Source: Ruminococcus sp.
Lineage (GTDB): Bacteria > Bacillota > Clostridia > Oscillospirales > Acutalibacteraceae
DNA length: 64,000 nt
Direction: 5' to 3'
Assembly: GCA_017416065.1 (NCBI GenBank)
Contig: JAFQDM010000022.1
Location: forward strand, 49,460 to 113,459
In this document: positions 50,867-59,466 of the stretch, in pieces
Numbering within the stretch: the stretch's first letter is position 1
Layout: each line of letters starts with the position of its first letter
The notes under the pieces: model-generated
Seen by the model: the letters and a program-made list of their open reading frames with translations, nothing else
Databases searched by the model: none
Told to the model about the DNA's origin: nothing
Program-made: the position numbers and the translations under genes

Positions 50867-51493
50867 TCATATATTCTTTTTGCAAAATTCCTGCATACAG
50901 CAGTTTTCGCACTGTGGCTTTGGAGCCTTGCAAACTGCTCTGCCGTGGAGCACCAGCCTGTGACAAAAGTCGTTGGACTCCTCCGAAGGCAAAAGCTCCT
51001 TAAGGATCTTCTCTATCTTCTCCTGAGCTTTCTCTGAATGCAGTCCCAGCCTGCGGGTTATGCGGATGCAATGGGTGTCAACCACAACTGCAGGCTTCCC
51101 GTAGATATCCCCCACAATCAGGTTTGCGGTCTTTCTCCCCACACCCTGCAAGGTTACGAGCTCCTCTATGGTATCGGGCACCCTTCCGCCGAAATCAGAG
51201 ATTATCTTCTTTGATATCTCCACCAGATCCTCTGATTTTGTGCGGTAGAATCCGCAGCTGTGTATAAGCTCTGCGATCTCCTTTGTATCTGCCTGAGCCA
51301 TACTCTTTGCATCAGGGAAGCGCTCAAAAAGCGCAGGGGTGACCATATTCACCCTTGCATCCGTACATTGCGCCGCAAGTCTTGTTGCCACAAGAAGCTG
51401 AAAGGGATCATCGTACTCAAGGGAGCATATTGCCTCCGGATATTCTTTTTTTAAGGCCTCCACAGCCAGAAGTGCTATATCTTTTTTTCTCAT
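50867..51493 (-). CDS. nth: Endonuclease III (DNA glycosylase/AP lyase)
   Basis: 208 residues. HhH motif LQGVGRKTANLIVGD with the catalytic Lys, catalytic Asp in VVVDTHCIRITRRLGL, and the C-terminal 4Fe-4S cluster CKAPKPQCENCCMQEFC (spacing C-X6-C-X2-C-X5-C). It removes oxidised pyrimidines in base excision repair. The start follows AGGAG. Length and motifs are standard for bacterial Nth. Confidence 0.96.
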   Translation of the reverse strand: MRKKDIALLAVEALKKEYPEAICSLEYDDPFQLLVATRLAAQCTDARVNMVTPALFERFPDAKSMAQADTKEIAELIHSCGFYRTKSEDLVEISKKIISDFGGRVPDTIEELVTLQGVGRKTANLIVGDIYGKPAVVVDTHCIRITRRLGLHSEKAQEKIEKILKELLPSEESNDFCHRLVLHGRAVCKAPKPQCENCCMQEFCKKNI

Positions 51494-51651
51494 TATTCTT
51501 CTCCTTTCGGTGTATAAAGGTACGAGTTATCTCATTTTCAATGCTAAGCCGTATCTGCGTAAGTCTTCTTTTTAATTAATTTATAAAACTCCTTTATTTT
51601 CGGCAAACCTTATGATATAATCAACACATATGCAAAATTGGAGGAAACCTT

Positions 51652-52380
51652 ATGTTCCAAAACTATATATTTGATCTTTACGGCACATTGATAGACATTC
51701 GTACAAACGAGGAATCCCCGGAGCTTTGGAAGAAGATATCCGTTTTCTACGGATACAGGGGAGCCGTCTATTCTCCAAAGGAGCTTATGCTGAAATATAA
51801 GGAATTCTGCAAGGAAGAAAAAGAAGCGCTCAAAGCCGCCCACCCCGAACAGAAGTATGTTGACATAGATCTTACCAAGGTGTTCTGCAGACTTTATGCG
51901 TTCAAAAACGTCGAAGCATCACCCGAGCTCTGCTCTCTTACGGCAAACGTGTTTCGCTGCTACTCAACAAAGCTCATCCGATTATACGATGGGGTTCTGG
52001 AGTTTCTGGAAGCATTAAAGAAAAAGGGCAAGAAGACCTTCCTGCTTTCCAACGCACAACACGACTTTACCGTACCCGAGATCCGTATGCTTGGACTTGA
52101 AAAGTACTTTGACGACATCATCATCAGCTCAGACGTTGAGTGCAGAAAGCCTGACCCTCATATGTACCGGATCCTTTTCAGCCGCCACGGCTTAAAGAAA
52201 GAAGAAAGCATTATGATCGGCAACGACTTTCAGACAGATATAGAGAGTGCCTTCAACTTTGGAATCAAAAGCCTCTACATTCACCAGAAAATCTCCCCTC
52301 CCATCACAGGGGAGCTAAAATGCAACTGGTCCGTAATGGACGGAAAATTCAGGAAAATTATGCCGATCATTCTCAAATAA
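51652..52380 (+). CDS. HAD-superfamily hydrolase
   Basis: 242 residues. HAD motif I FDLYGTLID with the nucleophilic Asp, motif II TFLLSNAQ, motif III KPDPHMY and motif IV IGNDFQTDIESA. The long insertion (about residues 20-110) is a helical cap of the beta-phosphoglucomutase/phosphatase subgroup. Substrate is a small phosphorylated compound, not identifiable. TTGGAGG precedes the start. Terminator follows. Confidence 0.9.
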   Translation: MFQNYIFDLYGTLIDIRTNEESPELWKKISVFYGYRGAVYSPKELMLKYKEFCKEEKEALKAAHPEQKYVDIDLTKVFCRLYAFKNVEASPELCSLTANVFRCYSTKLIRLYDGVLEFLEALKKKGKKTFLLSNAQHDFTVPEIRMLGLEKYFDDIIISSDVECRKPDPHMYRILFSRHGLKKEESIMIGNDFQTDIESAFNFGIKSLYIHQKISPPITGELKCNWSVMDGKFRKIMPIILK

Positions 52381-52394
52381 CCACAGCTTTACCC

Positions 52395-52426
52395 GCCGCA
52401 ACCGCCTTAGGTTGCGGTTTTATTTT
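52395..52426 (+). terminator. Terminator of the HAD gene
   Basis: CCGCAACC / GGTTGCGG stem followed by TTTTATTTTG. Confidence 0.85.
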
Positions 52427-52692
52427 GCTTACACATTATATGTTATCATAAACAACTTCACTTTTCAACCTGCAGGCCCAAAAGCACCCATACCTCAGCA
52501 ACCCCCCATAAACAGTAAGGATTCTACTATCGGTAGAGTTTCGTTCTGCACGGTATAGACGGTAGAAAAAGGTAGAGAGTGCCACACGCCACAATTCGGT
52601 TGATTATTCCCTGTTCTGTTTATATAATTAAAGCGTAATTTGCAAATTTTCTCAGAATAACAATATCAAACTTAAAACGGAGGAATTTTAAT
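52427..52692. other. Intergenic region before the DegV gene
   Basis: About 265 bases. A short TCTAC-TATCG-GTAGA hairpin is followed by several GGTAGA repeats, then the degV promoter at 52600-52628. No ORF supported. Confidence 0.45.
52600..52628 (+). promoter_or_regulatory. Promoter of the DegV gene
   Basis: TTGATT (52600-52605), 17-base spacer, TATAAT (52623-52628). Confidence 0.7.
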
Positions 52693-53583
52693 ATGGCTTA
52701 CGATTACATTCTCAGTTGCTGCTCATACACAGATCTTTCAGCAAAGGAAATGAAGGACCTTGATATAAAGTATATCTGCACGCCTTACATGGTAGACGGC
52801 AAAACATATATTGACGACCTTGGAGAAACAACCTCATACAAGGACTTCTACCAATCAATGAAGGACGGCGCCGTAACCAACACCTATCAGCTTAATCAGA
52901 ACGATTTTGCAGACTACTTCCGTGAGCTCCTTAAAACCGGACAGGACATAATCCACGTCAGCCTCTCATCGGGTCTTTCAGGTGTGTCAAACTCCGCAAG
53001 ACTTGCCATAGAAGCAATGAAAGCAGAGTTTCCTGAGCGCACGATCTACCTTGTAGACTCCCTTGCAGCGGCGGCAGGCCTGGGACTTCTTATGTATACA
53101 GCATCAAACCTCCGAGCTCAGGGAATGGGCATTGAGGAGCTGTACCACTGGCTGGAGGACAACAAGCTCAAACTTCATCACTGGTTCTTCACCACAGACC
53201 TTACTTACCTTGTAAGAGGCGGAAGAGTCTCCAAAACCAGCGGCTTCATCGGCGGTGTGCTGAACATCTGCCCGCTTATGAACGTAAGCAACACCGGAAA
53301 GCTTATTCCCCGCGCAAAAATTCGCGGCAAAAAGAAAGTTATTACCGAAATGGTAGAGCGCATGAAAGAGCACGCACGGGACGGACTTGCATACAACGGC
53401 AAGTGCTTTATGTGCAACTCCATGTGCGAGGATGACGCAAAAGAGGTTGCCGCACTTGTAGAGGAAGCCTTCCCCAATCTTGACGGCAAGGTTCAGATCT
53501 ACACCATAGGCACCACCATCGGCAGCCACACAGGCCCCGGAACGGTTGCCCTCTTCTTCTGGGGAGACGAAAGAGTAGACTGA
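52693..53583 (+). CDS. DegV-family fatty-acid-binding protein
   Basis: 296 residues, normal family length. Landmarks: LDIKYICTPYMVDGKTYIDD, TNTYQLNQNDFADYF, HVSLSSGLSGVSNSARLA, IYLVDSLAAAAGLGLL, TDLTYLVRGGRVS and the C-terminal IGTTIGSHTGPGTVALFFWGD. DegV/FakB proteins bind a fatty acid and present it to the kinase FakA for entry into phospholipid synthesis. No fakA is seen here. GGAGG precedes the start; terminator follows. Confidence 0.93.
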   Translation: MAYDYILSCCSYTDLSAKEMKDLDIKYICTPYMVDGKTYIDDLGETTSYKDFYQSMKDGAVTNTYQLNQNDFADYFRELLKTGQDIIHVSLSSGLSGVSNSARLAIEAMKAEFPERTIYLVDSLAAAAGLGLLMYTASNLRAQGMGIEELYHWLEDNKLKLHHWFFTTDLTYLVRGGRVSKTSGFIGGVLNICPLMNVSNTGKLIPRAKIRGKKKVITEMVERMKEHARDGLAYNGKCFMCNSMCEDDAKEVAALVEEAFPNLDGKVQIYTIGTTIGSHTGPGTVALFFWGDERVD

Positions 53584-53620
53584 TCTCAAACAAAAATTAC
53601 TGTTTAATCATTTTCTTTTA

Positions 53621-53659
53621 AAAAGCCAACAGCAATTTATGCTGTTGGCTTTTTGTTTT
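53621..53659 (+). terminator. Terminator of the DegV gene
   Basis: AAAGCCAACAGCA / TGCTGTTGGCTTT stem followed by TTTGTTTTG. Confidence 0.85.
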
Positions 53660-54147
53660 GCCTGCATATTCCGCAAAAACACGTATGAATATGCAAAATA
53701 AAGCACAAAAATATTTATTTCAAAAATTTTCTGCAATCCCGTTGACAGACATCATATTACAATTTGTAAAGAATTACCTTACAAAATCCCTTAAAAGAAA
53801 ATAACACGACTTTTTAAAACTTATTGCAAAAATAGAAAAAAACATAATTTTCAGATAGAATCAAGGATTTATTCCTTAGTTGTTCACATTTTCCACAGAG
53901 TTTTCCACATAAATGATGATAAATACGAATAATACACTCAGTATAGTTCTTTCAAAGGATTTTTAATGATTTTGTTAGAGAATTATAAATCGCGCTTATT
54001 CTTTCTTTTTCTTCATTATTCGAAAAATACTCTTTTATTGCAGAAAAAACAGCGTATGCTCTTGTATACAAGCAAAATTTTTCGTCAAAAATAAATTTGC
54101 AATATTTATGCTACACATATTAAAGCAAAGGGCGTGCTGACAAAGAT
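53660..54147. other. AT-rich gene-free region
   Basis: About 490 bases with no supported ORF. It contains TTGACA near 53754, two TTTTCCACA sequences at 53889-53897 and 53901-53909 (one mismatch from the DnaA box TTATCCACA), and generally low GC. Nothing further is recognised. Confidence 0.5.
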
Positions 54148-54414
54148 ATGATCAAAGGAATCAACAAACAGGTAATTGAGATCAACAACACGGGGAATCC
54201 ATACTATGAAAAAGCATGGCTGATCGTAAAGCCGGAATATACCTGTCTGCACATGAACATTCTTGAAAGAGAGGCACAAAAGCTTCTCAAAGACACAGAC
54301 AGGCCATCCTGCATGAAAACCAAGCGCAACCTTGCATTCTGGGCGCTGAGGCTCGGTGCCTCAGCCCTGCTCGGCGCCGCCGTTTGCGCACTTGTTCAAT
54401 CAGCTTTCTTATAA
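54148..54414 (+). CDS. Small membrane protein, unknown function
   Basis: 88 residues. An amphipathic N-terminal part (IKGINKQVIEINNTGNPYYEKAWLIVKPEY, hydrophilic with Cys near 33) leads to one membrane span at the C-terminus (LGASALLGAAVCALVQSAFL). The ribosome site is weak (AAGGGC about 19 bases upstream), so the start is less certain. It precedes a multi-spanning membrane protein gene by 66 bases. Not a family I can name. Confidence 0.65.
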   Translation: MIKGINKQVIEINNTGNPYYEKAWLIVKPEYTCLHMNILEREAQKLLKDTDRPSCMKTKRNLAFWALRLGASALLGAAVCALVQSAFL

Positions 54415-54480
54415 CACATTATAGCATGTGTGATATTTCTCCCTGACCATCATATATATAATATTAACGGGAGGGGTATT

Positions 54481-55068
54481 ATGAACGAAAAACTGTACAG
54501 AAGACTTGAAATTGCAGGAGGGGGCGTGGTATTCGCCATAGCAACCTTCCTGCATTTTCTATATGACCTGAGTGGCAAAAGCGTTGTTGGTGCGTTGTTT
54601 GGTTCTGTTAACGAAAGCGTCTGGGAACACCTGAAGATTTTTTCCATTGCATACATAGCCTTTGCGGCAGTTGAGCTTTTATGGGCAAAGCCGCCCTTAA
54701 AAAAATTCGTATGGGCAAAGGCGCTGGGCTTGTACGCTATGTGCATCTCTATTGCGGTATTCTTCTATATATATAACTTCTTCACCGGCAAACCCATTCT
54801 TTTCCTTGATCTTGCATCAGGTATAGTCTTTGCGGTGCTTGCCCACTATCTCTCATACGTTCTGACTCTGAGCAGTTCAAACACGGGCCAGTACTTCTAC
54901 ACGGGTATTATGCTGATCTTTCTTGCCTTCGTAATGATTCTTTGCTTTACCTATTACCCGCCTGATTCAGCTCTTTTCCGCGATCCCGTGACGGGTCTAT
55001 CCGGAGTGCTGCCGGATTCTTTTGACGAGGGAGCCGCAGTTCTTGACACACTCTGCCAAATTCGCTGA
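54481..55068 (+). CDS. Multi-pass membrane protein (DUF6512-like)
   Basis: 195 residues from the ATG at 54481 after GGGAGGGG; the upstream extension of the frame is not supported. About five to six membrane spans (GGGVVFAIATFLHFLYDL, IFSIAYIAFAAVELLW, AKALGLYAMCISIAVFFYIY, LASGIVFAVLAHYLSYVLTL, TGIMLIFLAFVMILCFTYY). The phrase FGSVNESVWEHLK after the first span is typical of a clostridial membrane family I recall as DUF6512. No enzyme motif. Not linked to a known process. Confidence 0.75.
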   Translation: MNEKLYRRLEIAGGGVVFAIATFLHFLYDLSGKSVVGALFGSVNESVWEHLKIFSIAYIAFAAVELLWAKPPLKKFVWAKALGLYAMCISIAVFFYIYNFFTGKPILFLDLASGIVFAVLAHYLSYVLTLSSSNTGQYFYTGIMLIFLAFVMILCFTYYPPDSALFRDPVTGLSGVLPDSFDEGAAVLDTLCQIR

Positions 55069-55211
55069 TTTATTAAGCAAAACAAAAAATAACTACTTAA
55101 ATTTTGTAAATTCCTATTCTCAAAAACGACCTTTTGTGATAATATATAATATGTATAAGTATATTTATCCGTCTTGCTTGATGCAGGCAGATATAAAAGG
55201 AAGAGTTTATT

Positions 55212-55985
55212 ATGGCAGAGTTCAAAAACGAAAGAAACATAAACGATACAGAGAATAAAGGCGACGTTATATTCGGCAGAAATCCCGTCAGCGAGGCCAT
55301 TCGCTCAGGCAGACCAATTGACTCCATCCTTGTAGCCAAAGGAGCAAAAACAGGAGCCATAGTCGGCATTCTGGCAAAGGCACGGGACAAAAAAATCAGA
55401 ATTAAAGAGGTCGACCCCAAAAAGCTCGATTATATGTGCGCAGGAGGCACCCATCAAGGAATTGCCGCTGTTGCCGCTGTTTGTGAATACAAGGAGCTTG
55501 AAGACATCCTGAACCTTGCAAAAGAAAGGGAAGAAGACCCATTCATTCTGATCCTTGACGAAATTGAGGACCCTCACAACTTAGGAGCCATCATCAGAAC
55601 CGCAGAGTGTGCAGGCGCCCACGGAGTTATTATCCCCAACCGCCGAAGCGCAGGACTCAGCTACACTGTGGGCAAGACTGCCGCAGGGGCTGTTGAATAT
55701 GTTCCCGTTGTGCGTGTGCCCAACATCCCCGCAGTAATAGATACCCTTAAAGACAACGGTCTGTGGGTATTCGGCGCAGATATGAACGGAGAGGACTACC
55801 GCAAGTGTGATTTCAAGGGGCCCGTTGCCCTTGTTATCGGTAACGAAGGCAAGGGAATCGGCAGACTTGTCCGCGAGAAATGTGACGTTATAGTTTCCTT
55901 GCCCATGAAAGGCAAAATAAACTCCCTTAATGCATCCGTTGCCGCAGGTATACTGATGTACAAGGTAGCCGACTCCAGACCCTGA
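55212..55985 (+). CDS. rlmB: 23S rRNA 2'-O-methyltransferase, SpoU/TrmH family (RlmB-like)
   Basis: 257 residues. An N-terminal substrate-binding domain (VIFGRNPVSEAIRSGRPIDSI, THQGIAA) and a SPOUT methyltransferase domain with the three motifs LDEIEDPHNLGAIIRTAECAGAHG in pieces, VALVIGNEGKGIGRLVREKCD, and VSLPMKGKINSLNASVAAGILMY, which form the trefoil-knot SAM site. E. coli RlmB methylates G2251 of 23S rRNA; the exact base here is inferred from family similarity. Confidence 0.88.
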   Translation: MAEFKNERNINDTENKGDVIFGRNPVSEAIRSGRPIDSILVAKGAKTGAIVGILAKARDKKIRIKEVDPKKLDYMCAGGTHQGIAAVAAVCEYKELEDILNLAKEREEDPFILILDEIEDPHNLGAIIRTAECAGAHGVIIPNRRSAGLSYTVGKTAAGAVEYVPVVRVPNIPAVIDTLKDNGLWVFGADMNGEDYRKCDFKGPVALVIGNEGKGIGRLVREKCDVIVSLPMKGKINSLNASVAAGILMYKVADSRP

Positions 55986-56030
55986 CAAACCCATATTCAG
56001 ATACACAGACATCCAAGGAAGTGAAATGCT

Positions 56031-58619
56031 ATGAGCAAAAAGAATAAAAATAAAAAATCGATCCAAACGCCTCCTGCACAAACCTCAGACCGCACCATAG
56101 ATTCCATTATTGAAGAGACCCGTTTTCTCAGCGAGCAGGAAAAAATGGAGAAGGAAGCAGCAAAGCTCTCCGGCGGACCGAAAATGGAGGAAATATACAG
56201 CAACAAAAGCAAGGAGGTAAGGCTTACAAGCCAAAGCCCCCTTGATGTTGTCAGCGATGAAGACGAGCCCCTGCAGGAAGAAGTCCCTGAAGCCCCTGCG
56301 CCCGACCCCAAAGGCTCTGAAAAAGAAGAGGAAGAAGCAGAGCAAATAGATGTAAAGCTTTCCCCGGAATATGACGAGGACACCACTATTTCCGAGGATG
56401 TTATTGAAAACGTAGACAGCTTTAACGTCCGTTCCATACATATGAAGGACGTAGACGGAATAGACATTGACCTTGACGAAGCAGAGCCTGAAGCAGATGC
56501 GGATTCTTCTGATGCGTCCTCCTCTGAAGAAAGCAAAAAAGCAGACGAAGGACTCAGTAGCTTTGAACGACTTTTCGGCAAGCCCAAGCCTGTTGGTGCA
56601 GTGCAGACCGTTGTTTCCAAGGTACCTGTTTATCAACACGAAAGCAAGGTGGACAAGGTCCACGTCCGTGCAGGCAAATTCTCCTCAGTTGTAGAGACGG
56701 AATACAAAAAGTACATAGCTTCTCCCAATCCCGTGATCTCTCAGAATCTTAAGCCTGAGCCAGACAATGCATCAGAGGAAGAATCCGAGAAAACCACCCC
56801 AAAGAAGATCGCCTCAGGAGTTGCGGGCAAGGTTGTGGGCTTCTTCTCCTCTCACGAAGATGACGACAACGAGGATTTTAAAGAAAAAACTATTCAGATC
56901 GAGGATTACCGCAGTCAGCAGGATGCAAAGTCCATTATGCAGGAGGTCAACTCCAACATTCGCAAAATGTTCGTAAACAGCATCTTTACAGGCGGAATCT
57001 TCATTCTGTCACTTATCCTTACCATTGTAGGCAGAGCGATCACTCACAGCTTCACCTCTGCTTTGGTGCTCTCTCTTCTGAATCTTATCCTTCTGTTTGC
57101 TGCAGGCTGGATATGCAGAGTCACCATAATCAACGGTATCTCACCTCTAAAGAAATTCAAGGGTAACTCCGACACGGGCACCGCCGTTGCCGCAATTGCA
57201 ACTGCTCTGCAGTGTATAACCGCCATGTTCATTCCCACCTCCTTCTTTGGAGGCAATAAATATCTGTATACTTCTATTGCCGTATTGGCACTTGCTCTCA
57301 ATTGCCTTGGCAAGCTGTTTATGGTTCTGAGAGTTAAGGACAACTTCAAGTTTGTTTCCTCCAAAAACACATCTGCCTATTGCGCAAAGATATATACAAA
57401 CGAAGACGTTGCTCAGCAGTTTATGAGCGGCACCACTCACGGAGGCAAGCCCATCATTGCTTATCAGCACAGAACTGACTTTATGAGCGACTTCCTCAGA
57501 CTCTCTTACTCTCCTGACCCAAGCGAGGATATGGCAAGCAAGCTCTCTCCCGTCACCATCCTCTGCTCCCTGTTCGTGGCGGTTATGTACGCCGTTTTCT
57601 CCAAGGATATCTGGGGCGCATTCTCTGCCCTTGCGGTTATGGCTTGCGTTTCTGCTCCAATATGCGACCTGCTTGCAGTTAACCTTCCCATGAGGATCCT
57701 CTGCAAGGACACACTCAGCAAAAATGCTATGATAAGCGGCTACCCTGCTGTACGTCAATTCTGCGACACAAGAGCCGTTATCTGCCGTGCACAGGACCTT
57801 TACCCCATTGACAGCATCACCCTAAACGGAGTAAAAGCCTTCTCTAACCACAAGCTTGAGGAGGGTATGCTTGCGGCCGCCGCAGTTCTTAAAGAAGCAA
57901 ACAACCCCATGGCCTGTGTCTTTGACCACGTGGTTGAAAGCAATAAGGACAAACTGCCCAAGGTAGAAAGCATTCTTTACGAAGACAGACTGGGTCTTGT
58001 GGGCTGGGTAAACGGAGACCGCATCCTCTTTGGAAACCGTTCCCTCCTTGATAAATACGCAATCACACCTCCCTCAGAGGAATTTGAGGAAAAGCAAAAG
58101 AAAGAGGGCAGAATAGTCAACTACCTTGTCCGTTCCAATGAGCTGCTTGCTATGTTTGTAGCAACCTATGATACCACCCTGCGCATTGCCGAGCAGCTTC
58201 AGAAGGCAGAGGCCTCCGGCATCAGCCTCCTTGTTCACACAACTGACTGCAACGTTACGGGAGAAAAGATTGCCGCAGACTTCGGCATCTTTTATCGCAG
58301 CATCAAGGTGCTGCCTACAGGACTTGGAAACGTATGCCAGGAGATCACCTCCGCAAAAGAGGACTCCAGCCGTGCATACCTGGCAACCAGAGGCTCCTTC
58401 CTCTCCTTCCTGCGAGCCGTGTCAGGTTGTGTCCGCCTGAGAAACAACGTATCCATCGCTGTTGTGTTGCAGCTTATCGGCATTATAGTCGGAATGCTTT
58501 TGGTATCCACCATTGCACTTTTTGCGGGAGTTGCCGCGCTTAAGAATATAGAGCTTCTCATTTTTGTTGCCTTCTGGGCAGTAGCATGCATTGCCGCACC
58601 TGCATTTCAGAAGCCGTAA
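56031..58619 (+). CDS. P-type-ATPase-like membrane protein lacking catalytic motifs (pseudo-ATPase)
   Basis: 862 residues. Residues about 1-285 are acidic, Ser/Glu-rich and probably disordered. After that come membrane spans (about 310-360, 385-430, 505-570, 805-860) around a soluble region like the P and N domains of P1-type ATPases: AMISGYPAVRQFCDTRAVICRAQDLYP where DKTGTLT should stand, GWVNGDRILFGNRSLLDKYAI like the N-domain metal-ATPase block, then TTDCNVTGEKIAADFGIFYR like TGDNxxTAxxIAxxxGI, and no GDGxND. The phosphorylated Asp is replaced (Arg in an ungapped alignment). It is likely a non-catalytic homologue; role unknown. Confidence 0.75.
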   Translation: MSKKNKNKKSIQTPPAQTSDRTIDSIIEETRFLSEQEKMEKEAAKLSGGPKMEEIYSNKSKEVRLTSQSPLDVVSDEDEPLQEEVPEAPAPDPKGSEKEEEEAEQIDVKLSPEYDEDTTISEDVIENVDSFNVRSIHMKDVDGIDIDLDEAEPEADADSSDASSSEESKKADEGLSSFERLFGKPKPVGAVQTVVSKVPVYQHESKVDKVHVRAGKFSSVVETEYKKYIASPNPVISQNLKPEPDNASEEESEKTTPKKIASGVAGKVVGFFSSHEDDDNEDFKEKTIQIEDYRSQQDAKSIMQEVNSNIRKMFVNSIFTGGIFILSLILTIVGRAITHSFTSALVLSLLNLILLFAAGWICRVTIINGISPLKKFKGNSDTGTAVAAIATALQCITAMFIPTSFFGGNKYLYTSIAVLALALNCLGKLFMVLRVKDNFKFVSSKNTSAYCAKIYTNEDVAQQFMSGTTHGGKPIIAYQHRTDFMSDFLRLSYSPDPSEDMASKLSPVTILCSLFVAVMYAVFSKDIWGAFSALAVMACVSAPICDLLAVNLPMRILCKDTLSKNAMISGYPAVRQFCDTRAVICRAQDLYPIDSITLNGVKAFSNHKLEEGMLAAAAVLKEANNPMACVFDHVVESNKDKLPKVESILYEDRLGLVGWVNGDRILFGNRSLLDKYAITPPSEEFEEKQKKEGRIVNYLVRSNELLAMFVATYDTTLRIAEQLQKAEASGISLLVHTTDCNVTGEKIAADFGIFYRSIKVLPTGLGNVCQEITSAKEDSSRAYLATRGSFLSFLRAVSGCVRLRNNVSIAVVLQLIGIIVGMLLVSTIALFAGVAALKNIELLIFVAFWAVACIAAPAFQKP

Positions 58620-58665
58620 ATTCATCAAAACCTCAATCAATAAGCAATAACCCCTGTCAGAGTTA

Positions 58666-58694
58666 TTGACAATATAAAATCAAAATGTTATTAT
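58666..58694 (+). promoter_or_regulatory. Promoter of rpe
   Basis: TTGACA (58666-58671), 17-base spacer, TATTAT (58689-58694), just after an AATAAC / GTTATT hairpin. Confidence 0.75.
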
Positions 58695-58736
58695 AAAACT
58701 GTCTATTAGTTTAGATGTATAAGGAGTGATCTTCTG

Positions 58737-59390
58737 ATGCTTATAGCCCCTTCCCTACTCTCCTGCGATTTCTCCCGCTTTGGGGATGAGATTGCAAAAA
58801 TGGACAAAGCAGGTGCGGACTTTATGCACCTGGACGTTATGGACGGACATTTTGTGCCCAACATCACCTTTGGTGCACCTATCATCAAATGGGTCAGGAA
58901 ATATTCCCAAAAGCCCTTTGACGTGCACCTGATGATCTCTGATCCCCTCAGATACATTGATGACTTTGCAGATGCGGGAGCAGATATCATCACATTTCAC
59001 GTAGAATGCGACAGCAACATTCAGGAAACCATAGATAAGATCAAAAGCCGCGGAATAAAGCCGGGACTTGTTATCAAGCCAAACACCCCTGCAGAGGCGG
59101 TCTTCCCCTATCTTAAGGATCTGTATATGGTTTTGGTTATGACCGTTGAGCCTGGCTTTGGCGGTCAGAGCTTTATGGCTGATATGCTGCCCAAAGTGGT
59201 AAAGCTTCGTGAGCAAGCGGATAAGCTGGCCCTTGCAGATTTTCTCATAGAGGCAGACGGCGGCATTGGCGAACAAAACATCAAGCTCCTATCTGATGCA
59301 GGAGTTGATGTCTGCGTTGCAGGCACTTCCGTCTTCAAGGCAGAAGACCCTGCTGAAGCCATCAATGCTATGAAGAAAAAATGTGAGTAA
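58737..59390 (+). CDS. rpe: Ribulose-phosphate 3-epimerase
   Basis: 217 residues, standard length. TIM-barrel epimerase motifs: IAPSLLSCDFSRFG, FMHLDVMDGHFVPNITFG with metal-ligand Asp and His, DVHLMISDP, PGLVIKPNTP, VMTVEPGFGGQSF and EADGGIGEQN, and VAGTSVFKAEDP. Interconverts ribulose-5-P and xylulose-5-P in the pentose phosphate pathway. AAGGAGTG precedes the start. In many Firmicutes rpe follows rsgA/prkC; here it does not. Confidence 0.96.
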   Translation: MLIAPSLLSCDFSRFGDEIAKMDKAGADFMHLDVMDGHFVPNITFGAPIIKWVRKYSQKPFDVHLMISDPLRYIDDFADAGADIITFHVECDSNIQETIDKIKSRGIKPGLVIKPNTPAEAVFPYLKDLYMVLVMTVEPGFGGQSFMADMLPKVVKLREQADKLALADFLIEADGGIGEQNIKLLSDAGVDVCVAGTSVFKAEDPAEAINAMKKKCE

Positions 59391-59466
59391 TATAAGCTCT
59401 TTTGATCTCACACAAAGCAGGTCAACCTGTTTCTATTCAAACTATAATTAAACGGAGGTAAAAATT

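Noticed and set aside
53889-53909. Replication origin
   Set aside because: Only two near-consensus DnaA boxes, no dnaA/dnaN nearby and no cluster of boxes.
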